A model generated the notes under the pieces. It was given only the letters and a program-made list of their open reading frames with translations, made no database searches and was not told the DNA's origin. The position numbers were made by a program, and so were the translations under genes. From a virus: DNA of 64,000 bases. The stretch lies in IMG/VR virus record IMGVR_UViG_3300047548_001261, positions 17,896-81,895 of that record; one strand, written 5' to 3'. Shown piece after piece: positions 41,038 through 49,164 of this stretch; position 1 is the first letter of the stretch, and every line of letters starts with the position of its first letter.

Positions 41038-43868
41038 AAAAACGCCTGCACAGGAATACTCTTCTCCTGCAAAATGTTGATATCTAGTGCCAGTATAGTC
41101 CGCCCAGCTGTTGGGAGCAGCCTTGACAAAGCCGTGTCGGATATGAAGTAACTCATCCCCTTAACTGCGTTTAGGAATGCCTGCTCTGTCTTTATCTTCA
41201 ACGGATCGGAGCTTCCGGATTTATATCTGCTTAACATGGGCCACGTCATCATTGTGTCGATGTACAACACACCATCCTCGGCCACGAAGTGAATACCCTT
41301 ATCAATCCCCCACTGGACGTTGTCCTTGCCAGAGTAAAGCGCCATGACCGCAAAATCTCTAACGACCTTATCGACTTCTGTGACGCTAGAGGATTTAGCA
41401 ATCTGTGCCGAGGAGCTCTCCATATAGTCATAAAACTTCTCGCGCATCTGGCACAAAGCGTTGTAATTCTCTGCGGAGAACCCGGACTCCTGCGAGCCTA
41501 AAACACTGATCGCCCAATCGTAAGCAACAAGAATGCACTTGTATCCAAACCTAAGCCGCTCATTAATGTCCCGTACATCCATAGATACCGGCATCTTCGC
41601 CCGCTGAAGCATTTCCCCGATAGCCTTGACGGGTGTTTGAAGAGCGCCGTGAACTAGCTTTGGTGCGAACTCCGCGAGTGCATCGGCTTTGGGTTCCAGT
41701 TCTGTGAAAACGTCAAACCCGTAATCGTGCCCGGCTGCTGTCATGTTTACCATGATTGCCCTGTGGTGAATCGCTGGAACATCAACCATTTCTTCAGAGA
41801 GTGTACAAATGGGGGCAGAAATTCTCCAGGATACAGTTGAGACATTTGCCCCGTTACGGTCGCCGCCACCCAACCGACCCTTAGATATAACTTGGGAATC
41901 AAATGCACCTTTCAAGATTTCTATAATATCCGTATAGTGCTTTTGGGTTGTACACGACTTCGGATTAAGCTCGTTTATAATTCGGGGGATCGTCGTAGAC
42001 TCAGAGACCCCTTGTTGAAATGGCAGCTTTGTAGAGTTAGGTGCCTCCAGTGTCGATAATGCCGCCTCCCCCTCTAACCCGGATAGGCGCATTAAAACCC
42101 CTGTCAAAGCATTTTTGCCCGTGCCGGCAACCCCAGATATACAAAGCAAGGGAAACCGCTTGGATACTTGGTAGATATGGGTCTTCAAATGCGCAGCTAA
42201 AAACCAGCCTAGCACAGGTGATATTGCCTCAACAGTGTTGCACTTGAGTAACAAGCTAAACGCATGGTTAGCCTCCGCCGAGATTGGGTTATACCAGTCT
42301 TTTTGGCTAAGCCTTGGCGCAACTACAGATTCATTGCCCTTGAATAAAAGGGTGTCGTAAACGCCAACATTGTTGACGCTAAATCCTGGCTCGATATAGG
42401 TGAGCCTGCCTGAGTGCCCTGGAGACATGACGTCTTCAGGTCCAGTTCTTTTCCTGTAGTGTATTCCTACTGATGATGCCGCTATCACGATGTTTATCTC
42501 CGATGATGCTTGTAGTTCCCCTAAAGAAATTGTGTGCCTAATCCTGGTGACATCGTCATCGGTGCCCACAAAGGCTGCCCCGTCAATTCCAGATATTTCC
42601 TTCTTGAATTGACTCTTAGACGTCCAGGCACTTTCATCAAAATCTTTTATGGTGTGTGTGCTTGCTCTGCTTGGTATCGCCAAGCTGACGGTCGATGCCA
42701 AGCATTTCCCGTCTAATTCGTCCATGATTATAGACTCTCTCTCCATGGTAAAAGTGGACACGACATGGGTGTGATCCTGGTCTGTATACCATTGCCCGCT
42801 ATGCTCAAAAAGCAACAGAGTTTCTAAGGACTGGGTCGTAGCTACCATAGCTTTTACTGGGCATCCCTCACACGGCTTAACCGAAATTGTGTTAAGAATT
42901 GACCCACAGATAAACTTATTTTTATCTAAGTTTCCTGCCGCATACCCGTGGAAGGCAAGTAATAGCGTCTTTCTTTTTTGGCTCGATACGCCCTTCCTGG
43001 AAGGGCAGGCATCTACAATGCGGGCATGTACCGACTCCAATTGGTCTTTAGGGACGTCAGCCCTGGCCGACCAACAGCCGACATTGTACGCAATCTGATT
43101 AAAAGACGCTGCCGAACCTCTCTTACCCTCCATTAGCGCAGTCACACATGCCGGCACAATCCCGCCAAAGATGCCTGTGTCAGTGACTGCTTTGGCTGTC
43201 TTGAATTTACTTTCAAGCTTGGCATGTTCCTTGTACTCTTTCTTGACTTGGTCAAAAAGGTTCGCAAGGACTTGGCTTTTGGTGTTAGGTCCAGAGAAAG
43301 TTTCCTGTCCCCTAGGGGATTTAACCATTTCCCGGTAACCGTCAACAGTCAATGCCTGGAGCTCCTCGAAGGTAACGATAACTTTGTACTTTTTGTCCGG
43401 ACGTAAGCTATCAGGTGGCCTGACCATCCGCCCCCTGCCGTTCGAGTAAACCTGCTGGTCGAGACCCGTAACATACAGCTTCAAAGCCAGCATACGGTAC
43501 AGGTCGGGCAGGTTCTTTTCAGGCTTCCCTGTTGAGAAAATATTCATGTTGATGAAAACGTGAATACCTTTTGCCCCGGATAAATGGATTTCTAAATCGT
43601 CTTCCTCAACACCAATACTTGTCAATTTCTTACAGAGCTGCACGCCGGACTCCAGTGCTACTGATAAGTCCGTGTGGTCGATATCGAAGAACAGTGGACC
43701 TTGATACGTCATCGACTCGGGCCCAGCAATCTCTGGATCGGAGTTCAGAGCCAGGATTGTTATCCTTGAAGCTTCGTGCTGTCTTGCAAAATTCCATAGG
43801 TTGTGAGGGTCTTTATCGGTAGATGTTACCCATTCCCCGAAATCGCCTCTTTGATAGCAGCGAAACAT
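41034..43868 (-). CDS. Primase-helicase (AEP-type primase fused to an AAA+/SF3-like helicase)
   Basis: 944 residues. The N-terminal part is an archaeo-eukaryotic primase: FFDIDHTD (60-67) supplies the metal-binding Asp pair, LSGAKGIHVFI (96-106) matches the sxH block, and SNGRGRMVRPPDSLRP (142-157) is the basic region after it. A Cys cluster (CGSILNTISVKPCEGC) near 330 may bind zinc. Near 575 a P-loop (ISGVAGTGKNAL) opens the helicase part, with NELNPKS near 625 as a possible Walker B. It should open duplex DNA and lay primers for the Pol I enzyme, replacing separate DnaG- and DnaB-type proteins, none of which is seen here. Confidence 0.82.
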   Translation of the reverse strand: MFRCYQRGDFGEWVTSTDKDPHNLWNFARQHEASRITILALNSDPEIAGPESMTYQGPLFFDIDHTDLSVALESGVQLCKKLTSIGVEEDDLEIHLSGAKGIHVFINMNIFSTGKPEKNLPDLYRMLALKLYVTGLDQQVYSNGRGRMVRPPDSLRPDKKYKVIVTFEELQALTVDGYREMVKSPRGQETFSGPNTKSQVLANLFDQVKKEYKEHAKLESKFKTAKAVTDTGIFGGIVPACVTALMEGKRGSAASFNQIAYNVGCWSARADVPKDQLESVHARIVDACPSRKGVSSQKRKTLLLAFHGYAAGNLDKNKFICGSILNTISVKPCEGCPVKAMVATTQSLETLLLFEHSGQWYTDQDHTHVVSTFTMERESIIMDELDGKCLASTVSLAIPSRASTHTIKDFDESAWTSKSQFKKEISGIDGAAFVGTDDDVTRIRHTISLGELQASSEINIVIAASSVGIHYRKRTGPEDVMSPGHSGRLTYIEPGFSVNNVGVYDTLLFKGNESVVAPRLSQKDWYNPISAEANHAFSLLLKCNTVEAISPVLGWFLAAHLKTHIYQVSKRFPLLCISGVAGTGKNALTGVLMRLSGLEGEAALSTLEAPNSTKLPFQQGVSESTTIPRIINELNPKSCTTQKHYTDIIEILKGAFDSQVISKGRLGGGDRNGANVSTVSWRISAPICTLSEEMVDVPAIHHRAIMVNMTAAGHDYGFDVFTELEPKADALAEFAPKLVHGALQTPVKAIGEMLQRAKMPVSMDVRDINERLRFGYKCILVAYDWAISVLGSQESGFSAENYNALCQMREKFYDYMESSSAQIAKSSSVTEVDKVVRDFAVMALYSGKDNVQWGIDKGIHFVAEDGVLYIDTMMTWPMLSRYKSGSSDPLKIKTEQAFLNAVKGMSYFISDTALSRLLPTAGRTILALDINILQEKSIPVQAFL

Positions 43869-43883
43869 ACTGATTTCCTTATA

Positions 43884-44081
43884 TTATATTTTAATTGCAG
43901 TTGCTAGCTTTACCGTAGCCTTGCCCTGTCTCGCTATTCGGATGGCGGCCTCTAAGTCTGAAATAACTTCAGGGTCAGTGGCAGACTTCAGCGCCTTTTT
44001 AGCCTCGGTAACCGTTAGGCTGGCGCGCAATTTGCCGTTAAGTCTTGCTCCGCCCAGAGGGAAGGCTATAATTTCTGGCAT
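43884..44081 (-). CDS. Hypothetical basic 65-aa protein
   Basis: A small Ala/Lys-rich protein whose C-terminal half is helical. It lies just upstream of the primase-helicase gene. No motif is recognised. Confidence 0.5.
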   Translation of the reverse strand: MPEIIAFPLGGARLNGKLRASLTVTEAKKALKSATDPEVISDLEAAIRIARQGKATVKLATAIKI

Positions 44082-44109
44082 GTTTGTGGCCTGTGAGTGT
44101 ACAAGTCCT

Positions 44110-44448
44110 TCATAAACCCGCCTTTAATTCCTCGATAGCCGCCTTGGCCGCTTCCGTCCGCCCCAAAATCACCTCTGCAATCGCCAATGCTTTAGTGTCA
44201 GAAAGTTTATTGGCTTCGACAAAATCTTCAATATCAATCGGCGGGTACTGAATCTCCAATAAATCCAACTCATGAAGGCACTTCTCCAAATCCTCCAATC
44301 CTTTGCCTGTCGGTTTATCGAACCGGCAAAGACGTTTAACTATGCACCCTTGCAAGAAACCTAACGCCCCGCCCTCGATAAACTCAACAGGTTGAATAGC
44401 AAACCCCTTGTAATGGCTGCCGCCAATTTGTACATTCAAAGCACTCAT
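44110..44448 (-). CDS. DUF3310-type phage protein
   Basis: Contains QIGGSHYKGFAIQPVEFI and GFLQGCIVKRLCRF followed by a helical DLEKCLHELDLL, the pattern of the DUF3310 family often annotated as phage nucleotide kinase-like. The family usually has this motif as its only conserved part, and 112 residues is in its usual range. It overlaps the 60-aa gene upstream by 4 bp. Confidence 0.78.
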   Translation of the reverse strand: MSALNVQIGGSHYKGFAIQPVEFIEGGALGFLQGCIVKRLCRFDKPTGKGLEDLEKCLHELDLLEIQYPPIDIEDFVEANKLSDTKALAIAEVILGRTEAAKAAIEELKAGL

Positions 44449-44627
44449 AAAACCACCCTCAGATTATTATCTTTCAACACATTACCGGAAATAATTCCGG
44501 ACTTAATTTTTTCTTCTAACTCAGATTGTTTAACCACAACCCCCAATCCATAAGGGTGAACCTCATAAATCAGCGTCGCTGCGTCTAAGATGTAGCCCTC
44601 CGCTATAAATAAGCTTGCGTCGTTCAT
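44445..44627 (-). CDS. Hypothetical 60-aa protein
   Basis: ATG 44627 has GAGAAG 7 nt upstream. The gene overlaps the end of the 101-aa gene by 65 bp in another frame and the next gene by ATGA. The product is a small beta-rich protein without known motifs. Confidence 0.45.
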   Translation of the reverse strand: MNDASLFIAEGYILDAATLIYEVHPYGLGVVVKQSELEEKIKSGIISGNVLKDNNLRVVL

Positions 44628-44868
44628 ATTCTTCTCTCACTTGTTTTGATGGGACCCACAGGGTGTGCCCACGCCGGTATTTCCGGGCATATGTCGGATT
44701 ATGGGCAATAGCAAACCCTACCCCTGGAGGGGTGTCCACCTCGTTAATAAACACTTTGAAAACAAGCCAATCAATATTGGCGTTTTTCATAAAATCTTTG
44801 GAATTTATAAGAATTTCCCAAGCAATTTTGGCGCTCAGGACGACGTCGTTAGGGCTGTTCTCCACCAT
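44563..44868 (-). CDS. Hypothetical 101-aa protein
   Basis: N-terminal half of hydrophobic strands (IDWLVFKVFINEV), C-terminal half basic and helical (ARKYRRGHTLWVPSKQVREEYERRK). It overlaps both neighbouring genes, so its last 20 residues are less certain. Unknown family. Confidence 0.5.
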   Translation of the reverse strand: MVENSPNDVVLSAKIAWEILINSKDFMKNANIDWLVFKVFINEVDTPPGVGFAIAHNPTYARKYRRGHTLWVPSKQVREEYERRKLIYSGGLHLRRSDADL

Positions 44869-45373
44869 CGATTACTCCCACGACTTCGACATAATACCCT
44901 TGGACAACTTCCCTTGTCGCCGTGTTGATAAGGGAAATTTGCTGGCGAGCGCACCGTAGATTATTCTTGGCAGTTATGTTACAAAGTACGCCTTTTATAA
45001 CACTGTGTATTTCTCCGTCGTTGGCCCCGCAAGAAAATATCCAACCTTGGCCAACTCCAAGTTGCCTGAAAATATTTGCGGACCGGTGTTGCCAACCACT
45101 TGGGTTACGCCTTCCACCTTTTTGTATACCGCCTGGGGTAGAAGGCAAAAAGGGTGCTGGTAAGTCAGGGTTTCTTTTCTCCAATGTGACTTTACAAATG
45201 TCCCAATTAACCCGCGAACCCTTGGGTTCACAAGAGACTGCGATAAAGTTTTGTACTGATAAGCGCTCGTAGGTGTTGACAAATTTCTGAGCCATGTCGC
45301 CAGGGCAGAAAAAGCTGTCCCCTTCTTTAAAAACCTCGCTGGGGTCGATCACCCCTAAATTTTTTAAATCCAC
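44849..45373 (-). CDS. Hypothetical 174-aa protein
   Basis: GTG start immediately after the previous stop, with AAGGTGG before it. The product has a beta-rich body with Cys residues that do not form a clear site and a basic Gly-rich loop (GGIQKGGRRNPSG). No family is recognised; it belongs to the run of small genes ahead of the primase. Confidence 0.5.
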   Translation of the reverse strand: MDLKNLGVIDPSEVFKEGDSFFCPGDMAQKFVNTYERLSVQNFIAVSCEPKGSRVNWDICKVTLEKRNPDLPAPFLPSTPGGIQKGGRRNPSGWQHRSANIFRQLGVGQGWIFSCGANDGEIHSVIKGVLCNITAKNNLRCARQQISLINTATREVVQGYYVEVVGVIDGGEQP

Positions 45374-45955
45374 TCACACCACCTTAAATACTTCAAAATT
45401 ATAGATTCGGTCGGGGACTCTTACGAGGTCCCCGACCGCTGGAAAAAGCTTTTTAAATAGCTCGTCTTCGTTATTAATGTCTTCGCAGGCAGTAATGTCA
45501 GCTTTGACTGCCGCAACCTTCATTGCCTCTATTGCAGATAAGAACGGGGGAGATTTAATCTCTACTGTACCAGACCCTTGGCTGCCTCCACCTACATCCC
45601 AAAACCTAACGGTAGTAATTAACTTCCTTGTGGTTACCCGCTTCCGATAGTAAATATTCTTTGGGGGTCGCTCCTGAATCTTCAGGTCGAAAACCTTTAC
45701 CAAGTTACCATCAAAGTTGGCGATGCCGACGTAATGGTCGAGGGTTATCAGCCCTGGGGTATCCTTTCCGTTCTCAACAGCCTTTTTACTGCTGAATTTA
45801 AGGTGAACCCTCTGGGACTGCTCTGCATCTGTAAATCCGTCGAACCACTGCAAAGCTTGCTTTGCCCCCTCCGGGTAGGGGTTGTCCCAAGAGTGTGCCC
45901 TGCCTTCCTTACATGCCAATTGGCCTTGTAGGTAGTATTGCCCACGGTTTCGCAT
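45374..45955 (-). CDS. Protein with a ribosome-modulation-factor-like N-terminal domain
   Basis: Start taken at ATG 45955 after AGGGGGTG. The first 45 residues (RGQYYLQGQLACKEG...SWDNPYPEGAKQALQWFDGF) follow the RMF pattern of a short basic helix pair with the conserved NPYP turn and an aromatic end. In bacteria RMF dimerises and silences ribosomes. The remaining 150 residues are unrelated and beta-rich. Whether the domain acts on the host ribosome or only on DNA/RNA is inference. Operator copy 3 lies upstream. Confidence 0.6.
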   Translation of the reverse strand: MRNRGQYYLQGQLACKEGRAHSWDNPYPEGAKQALQWFDGFTDAEQSQRVHLKFSSKKAVENGKDTPGLITLDHYVGIANFDGNLVKVFDLKIQERPPKNIYYRKRVTTRKLITTVRFWDVGGGSQGSGTVEIKSPPFLSAIEAMKVAAVKADITACEDINNEDELFKKLFPAVGDLVRVPDRIYNFEVFKVV

Positions 45956-45989
45956 TACACCCCCTAAAATGTGCATGTTACATATATTT

Positions 45990-46006
45990 TGATGTAATGT
46001 ACATCA
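45990..46006 (-). promoter_or_regulatory. Palindromic operator, copy 3
   Basis: TGATGTA ATG TACATCA: both arms identical to the other two copies, with a different 3-bp centre. It lies between the RMF-like gene start and the end of the next gene upstream. No -10 match as good as in copy 2 is seen. Confidence 0.6.
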
Positions 46007-46504
46007 TTTCTCACTGTCCGGCCAGCCCGCCTCAATCAAGTGCTGGATCACGTTGACAGCCGGAGGGTTTTCAGCAGCTTCCCAAGGGTCTTTGGGTAGG
46101 TATTTAACCAGTTCCGGAAATTGCTTGCTTATTTGCTGTGTAGAGCGGCATTTTGAAATGGCGCCAAGCAATTCTGCTTTTAGTGCTCTTGTTTTATCAA
46201 TTTGTGCGTTTAGAAGTTTCTGGATTTCGATCAGTTCTTTCTCGCATTCATCGGAAGGCTTTATATTGTAGGCGCCTTTTACTTGGATACCACAGAACAT
46301 ACCAACAGCCGTGCTCCGGACATAGAAGTTTCCGATGTACGGTTCGGTAAGGGGGTCGGAAATAAGTTCTTTGATGGTTTTCGGTATCTGCGCTTCAGCG
46401 TCTTTGCGTAGGAGGTCATCCGAGATGCTGTAATAGTTCACCTGCGCTGTATCTGCAAGGACTTTGTTTACAAAGTCCTCCTTCATTTGTTCTGTTAGTC
46501 TCAT
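46004..46504 (-). CDS. Nmad5-like (nucleotide-modification-associated) protein
   Basis: The 166-residue product begins MRLTEQMKEDFVNKVLADTAQVNY, the opening I associate with the Nmad5 family found near phage DNA-modification genes, followed by helical segments and a basic end. No catalytic residues are known for the family. If correct it hints at modified bases in this phage. The start has TCTCCTAGTGGA just upstream, the leader element seen at several genes. Confidence 0.5.
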   Translation of the reverse strand: MRLTEQMKEDFVNKVLADTAQVNYYSISDDLLRKDAEAQIPKTIKELISDPLTEPYIGNFYVRSTAVGMFCGIQVKGAYNIKPSDECEKELIEIQKLLNAQIDKTRALKAELLGAISKCRSTQQISKQFPELVKYLPKDPWEAAENPPAVNVIQHLIEAGWPDSEK

Positions 46505-46510
46505 TGTTGT

Positions 46511-46522
46511 TCTCCTAGTGGA
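46511..46522 (-). promoter_or_regulatory. Leader element with Shine-Dalgarno of the Nmad5-like gene
   Basis: TCCACTAGGAGA on the coding strand, 6 nt before the start codon; a one-base variant of the repeated TCCACTAGGGGA element. Confidence 0.5.
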
Positions 46523-47243
46523 TGTTATTTATCAATACTGCTGCCATATCGCCTCCTAGTGGCAGAGTACTCCGCCACTTCTGATATTTGTCTATCTTAT
46601 GCTTAAACCCATGCACCTCTATTGAAACATTCTTTTGTCTCCCGTTGCAAAGGCCGCATTGATCACACGTTATCCCTTTATGTGACGGGCAGTCGATCTC
46701 TCCTGGCAATAGTGCTTCACCTTTATTACGAACACGGTAGGTTTTCCACCCTTGGCCTTGGTAAGCAATCGCTTCTTCCGGGGTGTCCGCTGACGCTTGG
46801 ACTAACCCTTTCAAGTCTGGGCGGGTTGCCGCTAAATGGGTATAACCGACCCACATCCTGGCTCTACTAACCAAATCATGAATGACCCCGGAATCAAATG
46901 TCATGTCCCCGTAAGCGCCAAGACGGATGCTTCGGTTATATCCCACTTTCTTTGGGTTCTCTGGAAGGTATTTACCTTCTTTGTAAGCTTTATACACGGC
47001 AGTCGGGCCTTGGGCGACATTGACGTAGCATGTGGAGCCTCTGTGGATACATGTGCCACAAATACTTTGATCCTCGCCTGATTTAACCGCTTCTATGGGT
47101 GGCGTATCTCTAAGTAAAGTGTAAACCTGTGCCATAGGGCCGGTCTTGCTGTTTCTGGACGGGTTCGTAAGCCCTGTGACGATTACGACCACGGGTTTAC
47201 CGTCGAATGTCGAGGGGCCTTCGTAGATTATTGAATTTAACAT
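46515..47243 (-). CDS. DUF7227-like phage protein with two cysteine clusters
   Basis: Start at ATG 47243 (MLNSIIYEG...), since the upstream ATG would overlap the previous gene. The 242-residue product has NPSRNSKTGPMAQVY, an ICGTCIHRGSTCYVN cluster, an IRLGAYGDMTF block and a C-terminal CPSHKGITCDQCGLCNG cluster. The two cysteine groups probably bind metal. The same layout occurs in uncharacterised phage and actinobacterial proteins. Function unknown. Confidence 0.65.
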   Translation of the reverse strand: MLNSIIYEGPSTFDGKPVVVIVTGLTNPSRNSKTGPMAQVYTLLRDTPPIEAVKSGEDQSICGTCIHRGSTCYVNVAQGPTAVYKAYKEGKYLPENPKKVGYNRSIRLGAYGDMTFDSGVIHDLVSRARMWVGYTHLAATRPDLKGLVQASADTPEEAIAYQGQGWKTYRVRNKGEALLPGEIDCPSHKGITCDQCGLCNGRQKNVSIEVHGFKHKIDKYQKWRSTLPLGGDMAAVLINNIH

Positions 47244-47244
47244 A

Positions 47245-47445
47245 TTATCTTCCTGTATTAACCACAAATTCGCCTAAACAAGCGTGGTCGTCGTTCTCCT
47301 CCCCAACTGCGTAAGCCGATACCACAAATTCCCTGTCGTGCCTTCTGATATAAATGGCTTCCCCATCGACTTCGATCCAAACACTTGTCTCGCCCTCTGC
47401 AAGCACATATTCGTTGCCGCCTTTATGTATTAAGGGTTGTTCCAT
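47245..47445 (-). CDS. Hypothetical 66-aa protein
   Basis: Acidic and beta-rich (YVLAEGETSVWIEVDGEAIYIRR). It ends one base before the next ATG. No known family. Confidence 0.6.
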   Translation of the reverse strand: MEQPLIHKGGNEYVLAEGETSVWIEVDGEAIYIRRHDREFVVSAYAVGEENDDHACLGEFVVNTGR

Positions 47446-47453
47446 AATCTTCC

Positions 47454-47996
47454 CTATTGGTGGTCTAAATCGAAATGGTTGATAATCACTTCCGAAGGCG
47501 CCTGTTTAAGCACACCTAAATTCGTAAAAGACCCCCAGTTTGCCGGCCCTGCGTCTTCAAAAGCCCCTTCTACAGCCTTCGCTATGGCATCGCCATTCAT
47601 CCATACTGGTAAGTTTTTGGTATCGATCTCATAGTAAAGGTCGACATTGACCTTCACCGTTACGGGTTTGCGGAGGGGTGTTTCAGGGTAGGTGTTCTCA
47701 ATACGCTTTCTCTGGGTCTCAGGGGCTTCTTTGGCAAGGTCTTCGTGGCTTGTGGCACATCCAAAACGTAAGGCATTAAACAACACCCCAACTTGCGAAG
47801 TAGCTTGCGATTTCTCGTATTGTTGAATTAAGCTGTCGAATGTTAATCCCAAATCTGCCTTGTAACACATCAAGTTCCAGACGTCATCCTCCCGATACGC
47901 ACCATCTAAAATGAAATGCTTGCGAAGGTTGTCTTGGAAAGTTCTGTAAACCCGCTCAGTGGCAAGAAATGTGTCCTTTGTTTCAAAATATTCCAT
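47454..47996 (-). CDS. Hypothetical 180-aa protein
   Basis: Start placed at ATG 47996, one base after the stop of the small membrane protein gene, rather than at the upstream in-frame ATG that would overlap it. Helical N-terminal half and a beta-rich C-terminal part with VTVKVNVDLYYEID. No family is recognised. Confidence 0.6.
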   Translation of the reverse strand: MEYFETKDTFLATERVYRTFQDNLRKHFILDGAYREDDVWNLMCYKADLGLTFDSLIQQYEKSQATSQVGVLFNALRFGCATSHEDLAKEAPETQRKRIENTYPETPLRKPVTVKVNVDLYYEIDTKNLPVWMNGDAIAKAVEGAFEDAGPANWGSFTNLGVLKQAPSEVIINHFDLDHQ

Positions 47997-47997
47997 C

Positions 47998-48108
47998 TCA
48001 ACCCCCTGTCGGCATGAGCCAAGCCACGCCGCCAATAAAAACCATAATGAAAAGTATCATGGTCCCAAGAACCAGCATGAAGTCGTTGAATTTGCCGAAT
48101 TTACTCAT
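47998..48108 (-). CDS. Small membrane protein, 36 aa
   Basis: MSKFGKFNDF is followed by a 22-residue hydrophobic stretch (MLVLGTMILFIMVFIGG and on) and a short polar end. It is coupled to the gene before it by ATGA and followed after one base by the next start. Such single-pass peptides are common in phage early regions; no function is known. Confidence 0.6.
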   Translation of the reverse strand: MSKFGKFNDFMLVLGTMILFIMVFIGGVAWLMPTGG

Positions 48109-48209
48109 GGTTGTCCTCCTAAATCAATATACTCGCCGTCCCAACTTCTGTCAGGAGACTTCGCCTCAACATCAACATCAATCTCCCACCTTACTCTGTA
48201 CTCTGTCAT
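48105..48209 (-). CDS. Small protein, 34 aa
   Basis: MTEYRVRWEIDVDVEAKSPD and 14 more residues: a pattern of alternating strands I recall from short phage proteins. It is the first gene after promoter 48234-48263, with AGGGGAAAT before the ATG, and overlaps the membrane peptide gene by ATGA. Confidence 0.6.
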   Translation of the reverse strand: MTEYRVRWEIDVDVEAKSPDRSWDGEYIDLGGQP

Positions 48210-48233
48210 AAATTTCCCCTTGAATGAACCTAT

Positions 48234-48263
48234 ATTATACTGGTTTACTGGCTAGTATGTCAA
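48234..48263 (-). promoter_or_regulatory. Strong sigma70 promoter, family TTGACATAC/TATAATATA
   Basis: On the - strand TTGACA (48258-48263) and TATAAT (48234-48239) are 18 bp apart; the -10 is followed by ATAGG. One of six near-identical promoters in the accessory region. Confidence 0.85.
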
Positions 48264-48448
48264 GCCTGCTTAACTTTATTGGCCTTCTTGAAAAGCGGCT
48301 CCAACCCGCGCCCCCCTCTGCCCCTTGTGTCAAGGAAGGCAGGCTCACCTCGTAGCCAAGCCCCTTCGACGCAGTCCGCAGTTGTAAAGGCTGATCTGCG
48401 CCGAAGCTCGGCTAAGAGTTTTTGTTGTTTAGCTGTCAATGTCGCCAT
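48260..48448 (-). CDS. Hypothetical 62-aa protein
   Basis: Start set at ATG 48448 (MATLTAKQQKLLAELRRRSAF), which falls just after the upstream stop; the longer frame would run back through that gene. Helical N terminus and a basic, Gly/Arg-rich end. Its last codons overlap the -35 box of the promoter. Confidence 0.6.
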   Translation of the reverse strand: MATLTAKQQKLLAELRRRSAFTTADCVEGAWLRGEPAFLDTRGRGGRGLEPLFKKANKVKQA

Positions 48449-48450
48449 AG

Positions 48451-49026
48451 TTACCCTTCCCTCACAATCCGCATATACTTCGCCAACACCCACGATCCCC
48501 CCTGGTTCCCTGGCCTCTCGTGAACAGTAAAATCCCGATACTCGACCCTCGCCCATACCCTGGGTGCAACCTGTTTCAAGTGCGGGGCGTAGGGGCGCAA
48601 AAGGATATGCCAGCCTGGGCGGTGTGCGTACCCCTTGGTGGGGTGATCTTCGAATCGGTACTCTTCATCGAACTGAAGCCGCTGCTTTCGATTGATGAAG
48701 AGTGGACCTAGTGATCCGTCTTTACGCTGGTTGAAAAGCTTCCACCCGCACCCGAAAACCATAATGCGGGCTAAAGGGGTGTAGGATTTTTTAGTGCTTT
48801 CGTGCCAAACTCTTGGAGGCTCAAACGCCGTAATGCAATTAAGCATGTGGCAATACAATAGGACTTCATCATCGTGCCGGTTAAAAAAGTGTGTAGAGTA
48901 CAGTTCTGTGCCCCGGTTAACCAGAAGCGCCCTCGTCGCCACGGCTCCCAACTCTAAAGCGAAAGCCTCCGCTTCCTTGTAGGTTGTAGGGTTAAGAATC
49001 CCTTGGGGGACGTCATTAATTTGCAT
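48451..49026 (-). CDS. Hypothetical 191-aa protein
   Basis: Start at ATG 49026 after TGGAGG. The product is alpha/beta with a basic, aromatic-rich C-terminal half (VWARVEYRDFTVHERPG). No motif is recognised. It overlaps the 33-aa gene by 11 bp. Confidence 0.6.
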   Translation of the reverse strand: MQINDVPQGILNPTTYKEAEAFALELGAVATRALLVNRGTELYSTHFFNRHDDEVLLYCHMLNCITAFEPPRVWHESTKKSYTPLARIMVFGCGWKLFNQRKDGSLGPLFINRKQRLQFDEEYRFEDHPTKGYAHRPGWHILLRPYAPHLKQVAPRVWARVEYRDFTVHERPGNQGGSWVLAKYMRIVREG

Positions 49027-49117
49027 AATACCTCCAGCATCTACCGTCGTGTTTGCGGTAAAGGCGCGGGTTGCTGAACGCGCCACCCCTGTAAAACTGT
49101 GTCTTTGTAATTCTCAT
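49016..49117 (-). CDS. Small basic protein, 33 aa
   Basis: MRITKTQFYRGGAFSNPRLY followed by 13 residues rich in Arg, Tyr and Trp. The pattern (TxxQFYxxGGFxNPxLYR) recurs in small phage proteins as I remember them. ATG overlaps the stop of the preceding 16-codon frame and its end overlaps the next start. Confidence 0.55.
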   Translation of the reverse strand: MRITKTQFYRGGAFSNPRLYRKHDGRCWRYYAN

Positions 49118-49164
49118 TTCTTCGGTTCCGTAAAAACATATTCAATAGCCGAGTGTTGTTTCAT
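49114..49164 (-). CDS. Very short coupled frame, 16 codons
   Basis: ATG 49164 overlaps the stop of the 85-aa gene, and its own stop overlaps ATG 49117 (ATGA both times). The peptide MKQHSAIEYVFTEPKK may be a true micro-protein or only a translational bridge between the flanking genes. Confidence 0.3.
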   Translation of the reverse strand: MKQHSAIEYVFTEPKK

